In this document: positions 52,117 through 63,125 of the stretch, one piece after another | How the letters are laid out: each line of letters begins with the position of its first letter | Numbering within the stretch: the stretch's first letter is position 1 | Assembly (NCBI GenBank): GCA_029057985.1 | Contig: JAIDYR010000011.1 | Span: forward strand, 1-64,000 | Length of the DNA: 64,000 nucleotides | Reading direction: 5' to 3' | From: Muribaculaceae bacterium | GTDB lineage: Bacteria > Bacteroidota > Bacteroidia > Bacteroidales > Muribaculaceae | Translations under genes and position numbers: made by a program | Notes under the pieces: model-generated | The model's database searches: none | Seen by the model: only the letters and a program-made list of their open reading frames with translations | What the model was told of the DNA's origin: nothing

Positions 52117-53922
52117 TTATTTTTTCTTTTTATTGATAAAAACGTCATAGTTGCCGTGATAATCAGCTTTGGCTTTTCTGCTTTTTTTCGAAGGGGTTCC
52201 CTCTTTAGCAGCTGAATTCTTAGCGCTTTTTCTGCGGGCTTTTTCCCTGCGGTCCTTAGCTTCGAGTTTGTAATCGCGGTCAGTGGCTATCTCGGCGCGA
52301 ACTTTCTGGCCGAAAAAGTCGGCATGTTTAAGAGCATTCAGTATTCTGTGGGCATCCTCTTTGCGAACGTCAAAGAGAGTATAGTCCGGAAGCAGGTCAA
52401 TACGTCCGATTTCAGGCTTCGGGCCATTGACCGAGCGATTTATGAGTTCCATCAGGTTGCCCGGGAAGAATCCCTGGGCCTTGCCGATATTGACCATCAT
52501 GCGCTCCATCCCCTCCGGAGCGGTGCGCCGGTCTTTATCACCCTTCTCGCCGCGTTCGCGTTTGCCGGTTTTGTCGCGTTTGCCTTTATCTGATTCATTC
52601 AAGTCGATATCAGGCATATTCTGATAATAAGCAAGCAGGCGGTTGAATTCGAGCGACAGGACTCTTTTCAGCAGATCTTCCTCTGAAAGCCATTCCAGTT
52701 TTTTGCGCACTCCCGGTAGGTATTTATTGATTTCCTCTTCGTTGACCTGAACTCTTTCGAGACGATCAGCGAGAGTATACAATTGCTTTTCAATAATATG
52801 CTCAGGAGTAGGAACTTTCTTATACTCAAATTCCTTCCCTATGATTTTTTCGATTTCGCGCAAGCGATGTTTCTCGCGGGAGTGGATAATCGCTACGCTG
52901 ACTCCGGTCTTGTTGGCGCGTCCGGTTCGCCCTGAGCGATGGGTATAGACGGCTACATCGTCCGGAAGGCCGTAATTAATGACATGAGTCAGATCGTCGA
53001 CGTCAAGTCCGCGTGCCGCTACGTCCGTCGCTACGAGAAGCTGAGTGACATGGTCGCGGAATTTCTTCATGGCCAGATCACGCTGCTGCTGCGAGAGATC
53101 TCCATGCAGACAATCCGCGTTATATCCATCCTTTATAAGTTTATCAGCTATCTCCTGAGTCTCCTTGCGTGTCCGACAGAAGATTATGCCGTAGATATTC
53201 GGATTGTTGTCGGCGATTCGCTTCAAGGCGAGATATTTATCATGCGCCTTGACCATGTAGTAGACGTGCTTCACATTTTTGGAACCTTCATTCTTGTTGC
53301 CCGCTACAAATTCCACGGGATCCTTCATGAATCTCTTGGCAATGTTGGCTATCTCTTTCGGCATTGTAGCCGAGAACATGAGCATCTTTCTCTCTTCCGG
53401 GACATGGGAGAGAATTTCATTTATATCGTCAAGGAAGCCCATGTTGAGCATCTCGTCGGCCTCGTCGAGTATAACGGTATGGACATCGTCAAGTTTTACT
53501 TCGCCACGCTTGATGAGGTCGATCAAGCGTCCGGGAGTAGCAACAATGACCTGAACTCCCTTACGCAGTGCGCGAATCTGAGAATCGATACTCGAACCTC
53601 CATATACGGGAAGAATCCTGATCTTATCCTGATATTTGGAGAAGTCTGCAAGATCGCCGGCAATCTGCAGGCATAATTCGCGTGTAGGAGCTATTATGAG
53701 TGCCTGAGCCCGGTCGGAATCAGGATTGATTCTTTGAAGCACGGGCAATCCGAAGGCAGCCGTTTTTCCTGTGCCGGTCTGAGCCAATCCGACTACATCG
53801 CCATCTTGAGAGAGCAGATGAGGGATGACCATCTCCTGGATGGGCATCGGGTTTTCAAATCCTAATTCTCCGATAGCCTTGAGTAGCTCGGGGGCTACTC
53901 CCAATTCTTGAAATGATTTCAT
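52117..53922 (-). CDS. DEAD-box ATP-dependent RNA helicase (DeaD/CsdA type)
   Basis: 601 aa. The RecA-like core holds the Q motif, AQTGTGKTAAFGLPVLQ (motif I), VILDEADEMLNMGF (motif II, DEAD), MFSATMPKEI (III) and HRSGRTGRANKTGV (VI). The C-terminal part has a DbpA/CsdA-like RNA-binding domain (about 480-555) and a very basic tail rich in Lys/Arg with a YHGNYDVFINKKKK end. A Lys/Asp/Gly-rich linker near 445-470 joins the two. Likely roles are ribosome assembly, RNA decay and cold adaptation. A MITE-like element lies 40 bp upstream. Confidence 0.95.
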   Translation of the reverse strand: MKSFQELGVAPELLKAIGELGFENPMPIQEMVIPHLLSQDGDVVGLAQTGTGKTAAFGLPVLQRINPDSDRAQALIIAPTRELCLQIAGDLADFSKYQDKIRILPVYGGSSIDSQIRALRKGVQVIVATPGRLIDLIKRGEVKLDDVHTVILDEADEMLNMGFLDDINEILSHVPEERKMLMFSATMPKEIANIAKRFMKDPVEFVAGNKNEGSKNVKHVYYMVKAHDKYLALKRIADNNPNIYGIIFCRTRKETQEIADKLIKDGYNADCLHGDLSQQQRDLAMKKFRDHVTQLLVATDVAARGLDVDDLTHVINYGLPDDVAVYTHRSGRTGRANKTGVSVAIIHSREKHRLREIEKIIGKEFEYKKVPTPEHIIEKQLYTLADRLERVQVNEEEINKYLPGVRKKLEWLSEEDLLKRVLSLEFNRLLAYYQNMPDIDLNESDKGKRDKTGKRERGEKGDKDRRTAPEGMERMMVNIGKAQGFFPGNLMELINRSVNGPKPEIGRIDLLPDYTLFDVRKEDAHRILNALKHADFFGQKVRAEIATDRDYKLEAKDRREKARRKSAKNSAAKEGTPSKKSRKAKADYHGNYDVFINKKKK

Positions 53923-53962
53923 AAATATAGTGTGTTTTCTATTATTTCGGGTAATATGTATT

Positions 53963-54155
53963 GAAGTTGTCTAAACTTTTTACGAAATAATGGAGTTAGA
54001 CACCGGATAGGGTCTCTTTTCCTGTCTTACGCCATCTCTCCGGCCGCTTTTGAAGCTTTCATCGGTCGTTTAGCCCGCTAAACTCCCTCTTCAATCTTCA
54101 AAATCGTCTCGAAGATATGACGAAATCCAGAAAAAGAAAAAGTTTAGACGACTTC
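53963..54155. mobile_element. MITE-like element, 193 bp, with 19-bp terminal inverted repeats
   Basis: The left end GAAGTTGTCTAAACTTTTT and the right end AAAAAGTTTAGACGACTTC are inverted copies with 18 of 19 bases matching. ATT flanks both ends (53960-53962 and 54156-54158), a possible 3-bp target duplication. There is no transposase frame inside; the interior has a GTTTAG...CTAAAC sub-repeat. It occupies most of the 377-bp gap between the helicase and the GYF-domain gene. Confidence 0.6.
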
Positions 54156-54201
54156 ATTAAGTAATTTCTTATTCTATAACAAGCCCGCACCCGAAAATGT
54201 T

Positions 54202-54230
54202 AAAAAGCCGCGTCGGAAGCGCGGCTTTTT
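54202..54230 (-). terminator. terminator downstream of the secA-GYF gene pair
   Basis: AAAAAGCCGCG, loop TCGGAAG, CGCGGCTTTTT: 6-bp GC stem extended by five A-T pairs. It can work in both directions and lies 70 nt beyond the GYF-domain stop on the minus strand. Confidence 0.85.
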
Positions 54231-54299
54231 ATCGTCAGGGCTCTTATGTCAGGGACTTTAAGGCATTAATAAAAATTATTGCTTTTGTTGGATGCGGTT

Positions 54300-54893
54300 T
54301 TAGAGAGCGATACGCGACATAGTGAATCCCACCATTATTATGCCGAGGCAGAAAGTGATGCCGATCATCATGCGATATAGCCGGGCGTCATCGTGGGCGG
54401 TGCGGCGGAGCTGCTCGATCTGCTGAGGAGTCGCTTTCGGATCCTCGCTCATTTTCCAGTGAGCTTTGCATTTCATTGCAAACCATAGCGCTATCATTCC
54501 GGTAATCGGGAAGCATAACAATGTTGCGAGAATAGCGGCTACTATTGATACTCCCTGCGGCTTGACGCTGAAATTCTGCCTGACGTCCGGCTCTGGAAGA
54601 CTACGGAATCCGATCATGCCGGGAGGTGTGTCGCCTTTACTTCCCGATGCAGAATCCGGCATATTCCCCGATTCTTCGGATGGTGTCTTATCGACGGGTT
54701 CTCCCGTGATCGGATCGAGTCCGGCCAGTGCGCGCCGCATAGCCCGGCATACATCGGGCACATCCTCGGCCCGCTCCCAATCTGACATGCCCTTATGCCA
54801 GACATAAGTAGAAGGTCGCACTCCGGCCCCGAGCAATTCGTCGAGGCCGAGTGGGCCAACCTGTTGATTATCTATTCTTGCGTAAACTTTCAC
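54300..54893 (-). CDS. GYF_2-domain (DUF4339) membrane protein
   Basis: 197 aa. The N-terminal GYF_2 domain (about 1-52) has the pattern VGPLGLDELLGAG...YVWHKGMSDWERAEDV. A disordered Pro/Ser/Asp linker follows (about 60-100). Then come two membrane helices (about 115-138 and 170-192), separated by a cytoplasmic loop, as in CD225/dispanin-like proteins. It starts 2 nt after secA stops and is likely co-transcribed. Its function is unknown; a role linked to secretion is only suggested by position. Confidence 0.82.
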   Translation of the reverse strand: MKVYARIDNQQVGPLGLDELLGAGVRPSTYVWHKGMSDWERAEDVPDVCRAMRRALAGLDPITGEPVDKTPSEESGNMPDSASGSKGDTPPGMIGFRSLPEPDVRQNFSVKPQGVSIVAAILATLLCFPITGMIALWFAMKCKAHWKMSEDPKATPQQIEQLRRTAHDDARLYRMMIGITFCLGIIMVGFTMSRIAL

Positions 54894-54895
54894 GC

Positions 54896-57800
54896 TTATT
54901 GATTCTTGCCGTGACAGTTCTTATATTTCTTGCCGCTGCCGCAAGGGCAGGGATCATTTCGCCCGATCTTGGGATCAGCTTTTATGGGTTGCTTGGCAGC
55001 GGGCTGACGATTTACGTTCTGGGCTGCCGCGCGCTGAGCTGATTCTCCGGGATAAGCGTCGCGTGTGGTAGAGTAGTTCGCATAGGGGTTCGGCATTGCC
55101 TGCTGCGGCATTTCTCTGCGTATCTCCTGCGCTCTCTGAGCGGCTTCGGCAGCCTGGCGGCGTTGCTCCTCTGCGGCAGCTGCCTGACGCTCAGCTTCCT
55201 TAGCCTCATTGTAATCGGGCACTGCGAGGCGTCCGCGCATCAGAGTGGCTACGGCTTTGGAATTCATGCCCTCAAGCATATTCTTCCAGAGATCGTAGGC
55301 CTCGAGTTTATAAATAACCAGCGGATCCTTCTGCTCGTAGGATGCGTTCTGCACTGACTTGCGCAGCTCGTCCATCTCGCGGAGCTGCTCCTGCCATGCC
55401 TTATCGATAGAGGACAGCAGCACAGTCTTTTCCCATGATTTAGAAATAGGCTTACATTCATTTTCGTAGGCTTCCGTGATGTCGGCACGCACATTGAAGA
55501 CTCTGCGACCGTCGGATACAGGGACACCTACGGGACCTGTAGCACCGCGTTCCTCCACGAATTCCTTGATGTAAGGCATAGCATCCTGCTCAATCTTCTC
55601 CTTAGAGCGCTTGAGATGAGTCATTGCCGCTTCGCCAAGGCGCTCGGTGAGTTCCTCGCGATTCATCTTGGAGTATTCTTCTTCCGTGAAGTCCAGGTCA
55701 ATTGCAAATGCTTTGCGCACTTCATCCTTGAATTCGGGATATCCACCTTCGTAATACCCTTCAGCCAATCCGGCAGCCACTTCATATACCATGTTGGCGA
55801 TATCCGAACCGATACGTTCCCCTTTAAGAGCGTTCTGGCGTTTGCCGTATACGCCCTTGCGCTGAGCGTTCATGACGTCATCATACTCGACGAGTCTCTT
55901 ACGGATGCCGAAGTTATTTTCTTCTACTCGTTTCTGGGCGTTTTCGATGGATTTGGTGACCATCTTCGATTCAATCATGTCGCCTTCTTCGAATCCCAGT
56001 TTGTCGAGAGTCTTTACAACTCGCTCATTGGCAAAGAGACGCATTACGGTGTCTTCGAAAGATACGAAGAATACAGAACTTCCCGGGTCGCCCTGACGTC
56101 CTGCGCGACCGCGAAGCTGGCGGTCGACACGGCGTGATTCATGGCGTTCGGTGCCGATGATGGCAAGGCCCCCGGCTTCCTTGACTTCCGGAGTCAGCTT
56201 AATATCGGTGCCGCGGCCGGCCATGTTGGTAGCTATGGTCACAGTCCCTTTCTTGCCGGCCTGTGCTACTATATCAGCCTCCTTCTGATGGAGTTTCGCG
56301 TTTAGGACCTGATGAGGAATATTGCGCAACTGGAGCATGCGCGAGAGCAGTTCGGAAATTTCGACTGAAGTAGTGCCGACAAGTACGGGGCGGCCAATCT
56401 TGACCATATCCTCTACTTCCTGGATGACCGCTGCATACTTTTCTTTCTTTGTACGGTAAACACGATCGTTCTGGTCATTGCGGATCACCGGGCGATTGGT
56501 CGGGATCTCAACGACTTCAAGCTTATAAATATCATAGAACTCGCCGGCTTCAGTCATGGCTGTACCCGTCATGCCGGCCAGTTTCCGATACATTCGGAAG
56601 TAATTCTGCAGTGTGATGGTCGCATAAGTCTGGGTAGCGGCCTCAACCTTCACTCCCTCCTTGGCCTCGATCGCCTGGTGAAGACCGTCGGAATAGCGAC
56701 GTCCCTCCATGATACGCCCTGTCTGCTCATCGACAATCTTGATCTTATTGTCGTCGATTACATATTCTACATCCTTATCAAACAGAGTATAGGCTTTAAG
56801 AAGCTGATTGACTGTATGGACGCGCTCTGCCTTGACTGCATAATCTGCAAGTAGGGCATCTTTTTTCTCCTGTTTTTCAGAGTCAGTCAGATCTTCGGTA
56901 TCTACGGTCGAGAGCTGGCCGGCGATATCGGGTAGCACGAAGAAGGATGGATCCTGGGTAGTATCAGTCAGAACAGCAATACCCTTGTCGGTAAGTTCGA
57001 TCGAGTGGTTCTTTTCGTCGATTACGAAGTATAGAGGTTCGACAGCTACGGGCATTTCTCGGTTATTGTCCTGCATGTACTTGGCCTCGGTCTTTAGCAG
57101 AATCTGCTTGATTCCGTCTTCACTTAGATAGCGGATGAGCGGATTATGCTTCGGCAGGCCCTTATAGGCGCGGAAGAGCGAGAGGCCGCCTTTTTCGAGA
57201 AGCTGATCAGCCGTCATCGGTTTCTTGGAGGGATCGGCCTGACGTTCCGTGTCGAATTTGGCGATCTTTTCAGGGTCGCCGCTTTGTGCAGCAGCGATCA
57301 TTTCCTTTGCTTCAAGCAGATACGACTGTGCCAGCTTACGCTGAGCGTTAACGACTTTTTCTACGTTAGGCTTAAAATCATTAAACATCTGGTCGTCTCC
57401 CTTCGGGACCGGTCCTGAGATTATGAGCGGCGTGCGGGCATCGTCGATAAGCACTGAGTCGACCTCATCGACAATAGCATAGTAGTGGTCGTTGCGCTGC
57501 ACGAGATCGCTCTCCATCGTGGCCATGTTGTCGCGCAGATAGTCGAAGCCGAATTCATTGTTGGTGCCGAATGTTATATCGCTTTGATAAGCCTTGCGGC
57601 GCTCTTCGGAGTTGGGTTGGGTCTTGTCGATGCAATCGACGCTCAATCCGTGGAATTGATATAGAGGTCCCATCCATTCCGAGTCACGCTTTGCGAGATA
57701 GTCATTCACTGTGACTACGTGGACTCCCTCGCCCGTCAGAGCATTGAGGAAAACGGGAAGCGTAGCTACGAGAGTCTTACCCTCACCTGTAGCCATCTCG

Positions 57801-58393
57801 GCGATGTTGTTGGAAGTAGAGTCGCCGTTGAGTATGCCGTGGAGGACCATGCCGCCGATGAGCTGCACGTCATAATGCACCATATCCCATTTCATGAGAT
57901 TGCCGCCGGCTACCCATGAATTTTTATAGATCGCTTTGTCGCCGTCGATGCTTACGAAGTCCTTGCCGGCTGCCGCCAATTCGCGGTCGGATTCGGTAGC
58001 GGTCACTTCGATTGTCTCGTTATTGGCGAAGCGTCGGGCGGTCTCCTTCACTACCGCGAATACCTCCGGAAGGGCAGCGTCAAGTTTACGGGCATACATC
58101 TTGAAGCAGTCATCCCGGAGATCGTCGATTTTCTTCCAGAGCGGTTCGCGCTTATCGTAATCGAGAGTCTCGATCTCAGAGCGTATTTCCGCTATCTGAT
58201 TCTTATAAGTCTGCGCTTCGCCGCGGATATCATCGCGGATGACGTCGATGCGGTGGCGCAGTTCGTCGTTTGATTCGTTGACAAGTTGTTCGGAGATCGG
58301 GTTGATCTCGTTAGCGAGGCGATTCCAGAGGGGACGCACTGCGCGTTCGCTTTGGTTGCCGAATATTTTCTTTAATAGTGAGTTAAGTCCCAT
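54896..58393 (-). CDS. secA: preprotein translocase subunit SecA
   Basis: ATPase motor of Sec export, 1165 aa from the ATG at 58393. The Walker A is [15 protein letters not shown] and the DEAD-like box is [19 protein letters not shown]. The C-terminal zinc site is [14 protein letters not shown]. It is about 265 aa longer than E. coli SecA (901 aa), with inserts near 100-150 and 380-560 typical of Bacteroidota. The ORF track adds 49 residues with a membrane-helix-like stretch, but family members begin [14 protein letters not shown], so I start there. It heads a pair with the GYF-domain gene. Confidence 0.96.
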   Translation of the reverse strand: MGLNSLLKKIFGNQSERAVRPLWNRLANEINPISEQLVNESNDELRHRIDVIRDDIRGEAQTYKNQIAEIRSEIETLDYDKREPLWKKIDDLRDDCFKMYARKLDAALPEVFAVVKETARRFANNETIEVTATESDRELAAAGKDFVSIDGDKAIYKNSWVAGGNLMKWDMVHYDVQLIGGMVLHGILNGDSTSNNIAEMATGEGKTLVATLPVFLNALTGEGVHVVTVNDYLAKRDSEWMGPLYQFHGLSVDCIDKTQPNSEERRKAYQSDITFGTNNEFGFDYLRDNMATMESDLVQRNDHYYAIVDEVDSVLIDDARTPLIISGPVPKGDDQMFNDFKPNVEKVVNAQRKLAQSYLLEAKEMIAAAQSGDPEKIAKFDTERQADPSKKPMTADQLLEKGGLSLFRAYKGLPKHNPLIRYLSEDGIKQILLKTEAKYMQDNNREMPVAVEPLYFVIDEKNHSIELTDKGIAVLTDTTQDPSFFVLPDIAGQLSTVDTEDLTDSEKQEKKDALLADYAVKAERVHTVNQLLKAYTLFDKDVEYVIDDNKIKIVDEQTGRIMEGRRYSDGLHQAIEAKEGVKVEAATQTYATITLQNYFRMYRKLAGMTGTAMTEAGEFYDIYKLEVVEIPTNRPVIRNDQNDRVYRTKKEKYAAVIQEVEDMVKIGRPVLVGTTSVEISELLSRMLQLRNIPHQVLNAKLHQKEADIVAQAGKKGTVTIATNMAGRGTDIKLTPEVKEAGGLAIIGTERHESRRVDRQLRGRAGRQGDPGSSVFFVSFEDTVMRLFANERVVKTLDKLGFEEGDMIESKMVTKSIENAQKRVEENNFGIRKRLVEYDDVMNAQRKGVYGKRQNALKGERIGSDIANMVYEVAAGLAEGYYEGGYPEFKDEVRKAFAIDLDFTEEEYSKMNREELTERLGEAAMTHLKRSKEKIEQDAMPYIKEFVEERGATGPVGVPVSDGRRVFNVRADITEAYENECKPISKSWEKTVLLSSIDKAWQEQLREMDELRKSVQNASYEQKDPLVIYKLEAYDLWKNMLEGMNSKAVATLMRGRLAVPDYNEAKEAERQAAAAEEQRRQAAEAAQRAQEIRREMPQQAMPNPYANYSTTRDAYPGESAQRAAAQNVNRQPAAKQPIKADPKIGRNDPCPCGSGKKYKNCHGKNQ

Positions 58394-58561
58394 TGGGCTA
58401 TGATAAATATATGAGTCCGGACTTCTCACGACCCGGATTATTACGCAGATCGCGCAAATCCCGGTCATAAGAAGACCTAAATAATATGCAAATTTAACTA
58501 TAAATGACCATTCAGCCAAATTTTTCTCAAGTTCGGCCAATTTTTTCTTAGGTAAGTCGGT

Positions 58562-60154
58562 CTACTTCTGAAATACTATAGGCCTGTCGCCGGCGCCGTT
58601 AGGAGCGCGGATATGTATTGTAGAGGTTATTGTCGGGGCGATGGCTGTCGCATCGACAGGAGTCATGATGGTCTGCGGCTTGATTCCGGGAGCGAGCAGC
58701 AGAAAGGGAGTAGGCGGAGTTGAAGTGCGTTGAGGAATGGATATTGTCGGATATCCGTTGTCGTCAACTACGTTCCAACCCGGAGTGTAAGTCAAAAATA
58801 TATCTCCGGAAGTCTTCGGGTCAATGGAATTACGCAGCAGGGCTCCCGTAGGAGAAGGATCCGACAGAATGTCTGAAAGTGTCCGGGCGTCGGATATGCC
58901 GCTCATGCGGATGATGAAGTCGCGGGCTTCATTGCCGGCGGTCTCCCATTTTGCGCCGCGTGCCTCCAGAGCCTGACGATCGAGATAGACCTGATTGCCG
59001 TGGACGCGTTTGACGTAATCTCCGTTGCCGTATTTGGCGGATAAATATGAATTCAGGAGCGATTCAATGCGTCGGAGGGTGACGTCGCCTGTAGGGATCC
59101 TGTATTTAGGATCTGTAATCGTGGCGTCGTTATAATAACCTGTCGAGGTCAGGAATATTACGGAATTTGATAGCCCTACCTGCCTGTCAACCTCCTCAAG
59201 CAATCTCGCAATCTGCGAATCGAGGCGGACATAAGTGTCTTCCAGTTCAAGTTCTCCGGCGTCCCCCTTTGGAGAATCGAATGGAGCGGCAGTATAACCT
59301 ACCGACAGCATGTCGACTGCATCGCGGTGCTTGCCGAGTGAAAGATCGCGTAGGGCGTGGATAGCCACATCGGTCACTTCCGTATTGACCGGAGCAGAAG
59401 TCTTGAAACGCTTGAAGATGTCGCGGTCTGCTTTCCCGAAAGAATGACGGAATCCCTCGGATTTCCGGATTAGTGATATGCCGGGGTAACGTTCCGTAGG
59501 CAGAGCAGGCACCCACCGCAGAGTATCAAGACGCTGACGGAGCGGCATGGTGCGGTTGCGATGGGAAAGAAACTGAGGAAAATCTCGGTAATATGCGGTC
59601 GATGACCATTGGCCGTCGGCATCATTTATCCATACTCCGCAATTGCCGGCGTGTCCGGCCATTATCAAAGCCTGCTGGGCGTCGGGGGAAATGGCGTAGA
59701 CAGAATTAAATCCTGCTCCGTCGATGGCAATCTCGTCAGAAATAGTAGAAACGCGCAGACCGGCGGGCGAGAGGGATTCTTGGGTAAAATTACCCATCGA
59801 TCCCTTGTCTTCCAATGGTAATACTCCTTTTGAGAGCGTCGGGGAATAGATCTCTTTTGCCGGTATGCCATTGGTCTTGGGGTAAGCGCCGGAATAAAGT
59901 AACGCTGTGGCGGCCACAGGGTCCTTTATGTCAGCATTGAGTTCGAGGTCCTTGACATAGACCCCATTCTCCATGAGGCGACGGAAGCCCTTTTCGCCGA
60001 ATAGATCGCGCAGATAGTCGAGATAATCACTGCGGAGTTGATCGACGACAATCCCCACCACGAGCTTCGGACGCCCGGGTGTATGATCGGCCGCAACGAC
60101 GACATTTATCGTCATCAGGCCCATTATTATCGAATTGAGCAGCCTGCGCTTCAT
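58562..60154 (-). CDS. PafA-like alkaline phosphatase-fold protein, apparently catalytically inactive
   Basis: 530 aa with a signal peptide ending near VVAA (21). The fold of type I phosphodiesterase/PafA phosphatases is clear: LVVGIVVDQLRSDYLDYL, GFRRLMENGVYV, LEDTYVRLD and LLLAPGIKP all align with the family. The reactive positions are changed. The nucleophile Thr region reads KDPVAATALLYSG. The DxxxH metal site reads APFDSP. The DH pair of the ADHG motif is TG (FLTSTGYY). The late His region reads STPPTPF. Only the first metal Asp remains. It is probably a periplasmic non-enzymatic relative. It lies 21 nt beyond the ORF track start of secA, and a leader repeat precedes its ATG. Confidence 0.85.
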   Translation of the reverse strand: MKRRLLNSIIMGLMTINVVVAADHTPGRPKLVVGIVVDQLRSDYLDYLRDLFGEKGFRRLMENGVYVKDLELNADIKDPVAATALLYSGAYPKTNGIPAKEIYSPTLSKGVLPLEDKGSMGNFTQESLSPAGLRVSTISDEIAIDGAGFNSVYAISPDAQQALIMAGHAGNCGVWINDADGQWSSTAYYRDFPQFLSHRNRTMPLRQRLDTLRWVPALPTERYPGISLIRKSEGFRHSFGKADRDIFKRFKTSAPVNTEVTDVAIHALRDLSLGKHRDAVDMLSVGYTAAPFDSPKGDAGELELEDTYVRLDSQIARLLEEVDRQVGLSNSVIFLTSTGYYNDATITDPKYRIPTGDVTLRRIESLLNSYLSAKYGNGDYVKRVHGNQVYLDRQALEARGAKWETAGNEARDFIIRMSGISDARTLSDILSDPSPTGALLRNSIDPKTSGDIFLTYTPGWNVVDDNGYPTISIPQRTSTPPTPFLLLAPGIKPQTIMTPVDATAIAPTITSTIHIRAPNGAGDRPIVFQK

Positions 60155-60157
60155 TAA

Positions 60158-60228
60158 TTTCGTGGTTCTGAGACTCGGTTAACGTTGTTAACCTCGTGGT
60201 TATTCGGTTCAGTCGGCGTGTGACGCCG
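60158..60228. repeat. leader repeat copy 2 (upstream of the phosphatase-like gene)
   Basis: TTCGTGGTTCTGAGACTCGG, then TTAACGTTGTTAACCTCGTGG, TTATTCGGTT and a CGGCGT-GTG-ACGCCG hairpin. GGTTAAC/GTTAACC forms a 7-bp stem. The order and much of the sequence match copy 1 before truB. Confidence 0.6.
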
Positions 60229-60260
60229 GGTTATTACGTTATGATAATAGTTCTAAAGGC

Positions 60261-60295
60261 TATTAACTATTAACTATAAACTGTTAACTATTAAC
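60261..60295. repeat. 7-bp tandem repeat (TATTAAC), five units
   Basis: TATTAAC TATTAAC TATAAAC TGTTAAC TATTAAC, exact 7-bp period. The TAA stop of the DUF4105 gene (60291-60293, minus strand) lies inside the last unit. On the minus strand every unit contains TAA or TTTATA, giving stops in several frames. Confidence 0.8.
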
Positions 60296-61655
60296 TATTT
60301 TTGTTCGCTGCCCTTAGAATTCTGTTGCGAATGATGAGAAGGGTGAGTGAGAGGATTATTGTCGCGCCCCAAAGGGGGAAGATCGCCGGATTGGCACATT
60401 GGAGTTGGAAAGGCCAGATTAGATAGAGAGTGGCGACGATGATCGTGTCTACTGCAGCCATGGCGATGGCTACTCCGCGTGTCGATCGCCACCAGATAAG
60501 AATGGCTATTGCCAATTGCAATGGATTGGCCCAGAGTGACATCAGATTTGGCGATGTAGAGTCGTGACTTGAGAAGAAGACAAGGAACCATACAACGCAT
60601 CCTGCCAGTCCGAGCAGGCCGAAGAAGATAGTATAGACCCAGGCCAATATCTTTAAGTTTCGTATCTGCCACCAGGCCGCCCACAATGCGATCGCAAGGA
60701 CCAGGATGCTTATTGCCATAGGGCTCAGCAGCCATGGAGTCGGCGGTAAGGCGGTCCCCATTGCTCTGAGCGTAGGAAGATCGGGATTCAGTGTGGTGGG
60801 AGCGACATTACGGTTTGATGCCGATGAGGATGTCAGATTCCCGGGGAAGAGGATGGTTGTAGTCTTTACAAGAGGCCGGCCGTCATCAAAACGCGCTCCG
60901 GCCGCTTTCTGTTCGAGCAGAAGTGGAGCGAAAAGTTCTTCACGGGAAGATACCGGAAGGTCGAGACCTCCGCCGAGTACAAGGTCAATCCCAAACTGAT
61001 ACCACGGGTAATTCTTATGCAATTCCCGCATTGCGTTGCGGAATGTGGAATAGTAGACCGTGTCGGGATAGTCTATTGTACGCGGAGCTACGGCGGCGTC
61101 TATGATGTCGACAATGCGCGTCGAGCAGTTGTCGCGCACGTAATTGTAGCGGTAAATCCGATTCTCTTCGAGGGAGTTGATCTGCAGGAGTTTGCGTAAT
61201 GTATATGTCTCTTCCTGAGTGAGATTCAGATCTTGTTCGGTCACTCCCGAACCACGATGCATGTAGGCTCCTATAAACCATGCCATTGGGCACGGCTCTA
61301 CCATATAATCAGTCTCTCCCTTTACGAATCGATATAGGAAGTTTGGGGCTGCGAAATCAAAGACGCCGTAATTCCAAACCGTATCTACAGGCATACCCTT
61401 ATCGTCGATGCCGCGGATGCGAATTGCCTCATGTCCGAAGAGTTCATAGACCTCCGGACCGGGACTGCAAGTCAGCAGGCTGGCGGTCAGATTGCTCTTG
61501 ATAGGATAGCTGCCCGCTTCAGAGTTTGATGCAGCAGTGCGCGGGGCTACTTTTGCTTGTCCGGAATCTTGTGCGGATGCATACGACGCCGGGAGTATCG
61601 CTCCTATGAGCAATACTCCCAGTGTCATTAATAATCTATGAATTAGGGTAATCAA
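60291..61655 (-). CDS. DUF4105 (Lnb N-terminal-like) membrane protein
   Basis: 454 aa. A signal peptide ends near SYASA (28). The DUF4105 domain (about 55-290) contains [20 protein letters not shown] and [16 protein letters not shown], whose Cys and His resemble a papain-like/NlpC-type active site. The domain is related to the N-terminal periplasmic part of lactobacillus Lnb proteins and is found next to phosphatase-like proteins in Bacteroidota. About five to six helices fill the C-terminal 150 residues. It overlaps asnS by 4 nt. The function is unknown; a periplasmic peptidase or amidase acting on lipid-linked material is a guess. Confidence 0.87.
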   Translation of the reverse strand: MITLIHRLLMTLGVLLIGAILPASYASAQDSGQAKVAPRTAASNSEAGSYPIKSNLTASLLTCSPGPEVYELFGHEAIRIRGIDDKGMPVDTVWNYGVFDFAAPNFLYRFVKGETDYMVEPCPMAWFIGAYMHRGSGVTEQDLNLTQEETYTLRKLLQINSLEENRIYRYNYVRDNCSTRIVDIIDAAVAPRTIDYPDTVYYSTFRNAMRELHKNYPWYQFGIDLVLGGGLDLPVSSREELFAPLLLEQKAAGARFDDGRPLVKTTTILFPGNLTSSSASNRNVAPTTLNPDLPTLRAMGTALPPTPWLLSPMAISILVLAIALWAAWWQIRNLKILAWVYTIFFGLLGLAGCVVWFLVFFSSHDSTSPNLMSLWANPLQLAIAILIWWRSTRGVAIAMAAVDTIIVATLYLIWPFQLQCANPAIFPLWGATIILSLTLLIIRNRILRAANKNS

Positions 61656-63049
61656 TATTCGCAGTTCTTGGGATAGCGTGGGAAGGGGATTACGTCGCGG
61701 ATATTCTGCATGCCTGTGACGAAGAGTACGAGGCGTTCGAAGCCAAGTCCGAAACCGGAATGAGGTACTGTGCCGAAGCGGCGCGTATCAAGATACCATT
61801 CCATGCCTTCAAGTCCGAGTTCCTCCATGCGGGTCCGGAGCTTATCAAAGTTTTCCTCACGCTGAGAGCCGCCGATGATCTCGCCGATTTTCGGGAAGAG
61901 GACGTCCATGGCGCGGACCGTCTTACCGTCTTCGTTAAGTTTCATGTAGAAGGCCTTGATCTCTTTCGGATAATCGGTCAGGATCACGGGCTTCTTGAAA
62001 TGATCTTCTACGAGATAACGCTCATGCTCGGAAGCGAGGTCAACCCCCCAGTAGACGGGGAATTCAAACTTCTTACCGCTCTGTTCGAGAATCTTGATAC
62101 CCTCGGAATAGGGCAGGCGCACGAAGTCATTGTCTACGACAAATTTCAAGCGAGCGGGAAGCTCTTTATCGAAATGCTCCGCCAGGAACTCTATGTCGTC
62201 CTTGCAATGTTCAAGAGCGTAATTTATACAGTATTTGATGAATTCCTCGGCGAGATCCATATTGTCTTCGATCTCATAAAATGCCATTTCGGGTTCGATC
62301 ATCCAGAACTCTGAAAGGTGGCGCGGAGTATTGGAGTTTTCAGCGCGGAAAGTCGGGCCGAAAGTGTAAATGCAACCTAACGCCGTTGCTCCGAGTTCGC
62401 CTTCGAGCTGACCACTCACGGTCAGGGAAGCCATCTTGCCGAAGAAGTCCTTGGAATAGTCGATGTTGCCGGCCTTGTCAGTAGGGAGGTCATTCAGCGG
62501 CAGGGTCGTCACCTGAAACTGAGCTCCGGCGCCTTCGCAGTCGGAAGCTGTGATGAGCGGAGTATGGAAGTAGTAAAATCCCTTATCGTTGAAGAATTTA
62601 TGGATTGCGTAGGCAAGTGCGTGGCGGATGCGAAGCACTGCTGCGAATGTATTCGTGCGCGGACGCAGATGAGCTTTCTCGCGGAGGAATTCCAGAGAGT
62701 GTCCTTTTTTCTGGAGGGGATATGTCTCCGGATCAGACGTGCCGTATACCTCGAGTTCTTCAGCCTGGACTTCGATAGTCTGACCCTTGCCCTGAGACTC
62801 TACAAGTTGGCCCTGGACATGGATCGAACTTCCGGTCGTGATGTCCTTCAGATCATCATCCGAGAACTTGGCAAGATCAAACACTATCTGCAGGGATTTA
62901 ATGGTAGAGCCGTCGTTAAGCGCCACGAACTGCACATACTTATTTCCGCGACGGGAGCGAACCCACCCCTTGACATCTACCTTCTTGCCGATATACTCTT
63001 CCGCTTTCTCGAAAAGAGTCTTAATCGGAACGTATTTAATTTTTTCCAT
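61652..63049 (-). CDS. asnS: asparaginyl-tRNA synthetase
   Basis: Class II aminoacyl-tRNA synthetase, 465 aa. The N-terminal OB-fold (about 15-110) has [18 protein letters not shown]. The catalytic core has [25 protein letters not shown], motif 2 [26 protein letters not shown], and motif 3 [29 protein letters not shown]. The latter distinguishes AsnRS from AspRS. It follows the RsuA-type pseudouridine synthase gene after 76 nt, a frequent order in Bacteroidota, and overlaps the DUF4105 gene. Confidence 0.97.
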   Translation of the reverse strand: MEKIKYVPIKTLFEKAEEYIGKKVDVKGWVRSRRGNKYVQFVALNDGSTIKSLQIVFDLAKFSDDDLKDITTGSSIHVQGQLVESQGKGQTIEVQAEELEVYGTSDPETYPLQKKGHSLEFLREKAHLRPRTNTFAAVLRIRHALAYAIHKFFNDKGFYYFHTPLITASDCEGAGAQFQVTTLPLNDLPTDKAGNIDYSKDFFGKMASLTVSGQLEGELGATALGCIYTFGPTFRAENSNTPRHLSEFWMIEPEMAFYEIEDNMDLAEEFIKYCINYALEHCKDDIEFLAEHFDKELPARLKFVVDNDFVRLPYSEGIKILEQSGKKFEFPVYWGVDLASEHERYLVEDHFKKPVILTDYPKEIKAFYMKLNEDGKTVRAMDVLFPKIGEIIGGSQREENFDKLRTRMEELGLEGMEWYLDTRRFGTVPHSGFGLGFERLVLFVTGMQNIRDVIPFPRYPKNCEY

Positions 63050-63125
63050 AAAAAATTAAAAAGTAAAAAGTTATAAGTGAAGTGATTACTTCTTTCTTTG
63101 AATAAAAATTTTGAAATCAAAATTT

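Noticed and set aside
54896-58540. Longer secA start with an N-terminal membrane helix
   Set aside because: The 49 extra residues precede a start that matches family N-termini, and SecA proteins are not membrane-anchored this way.
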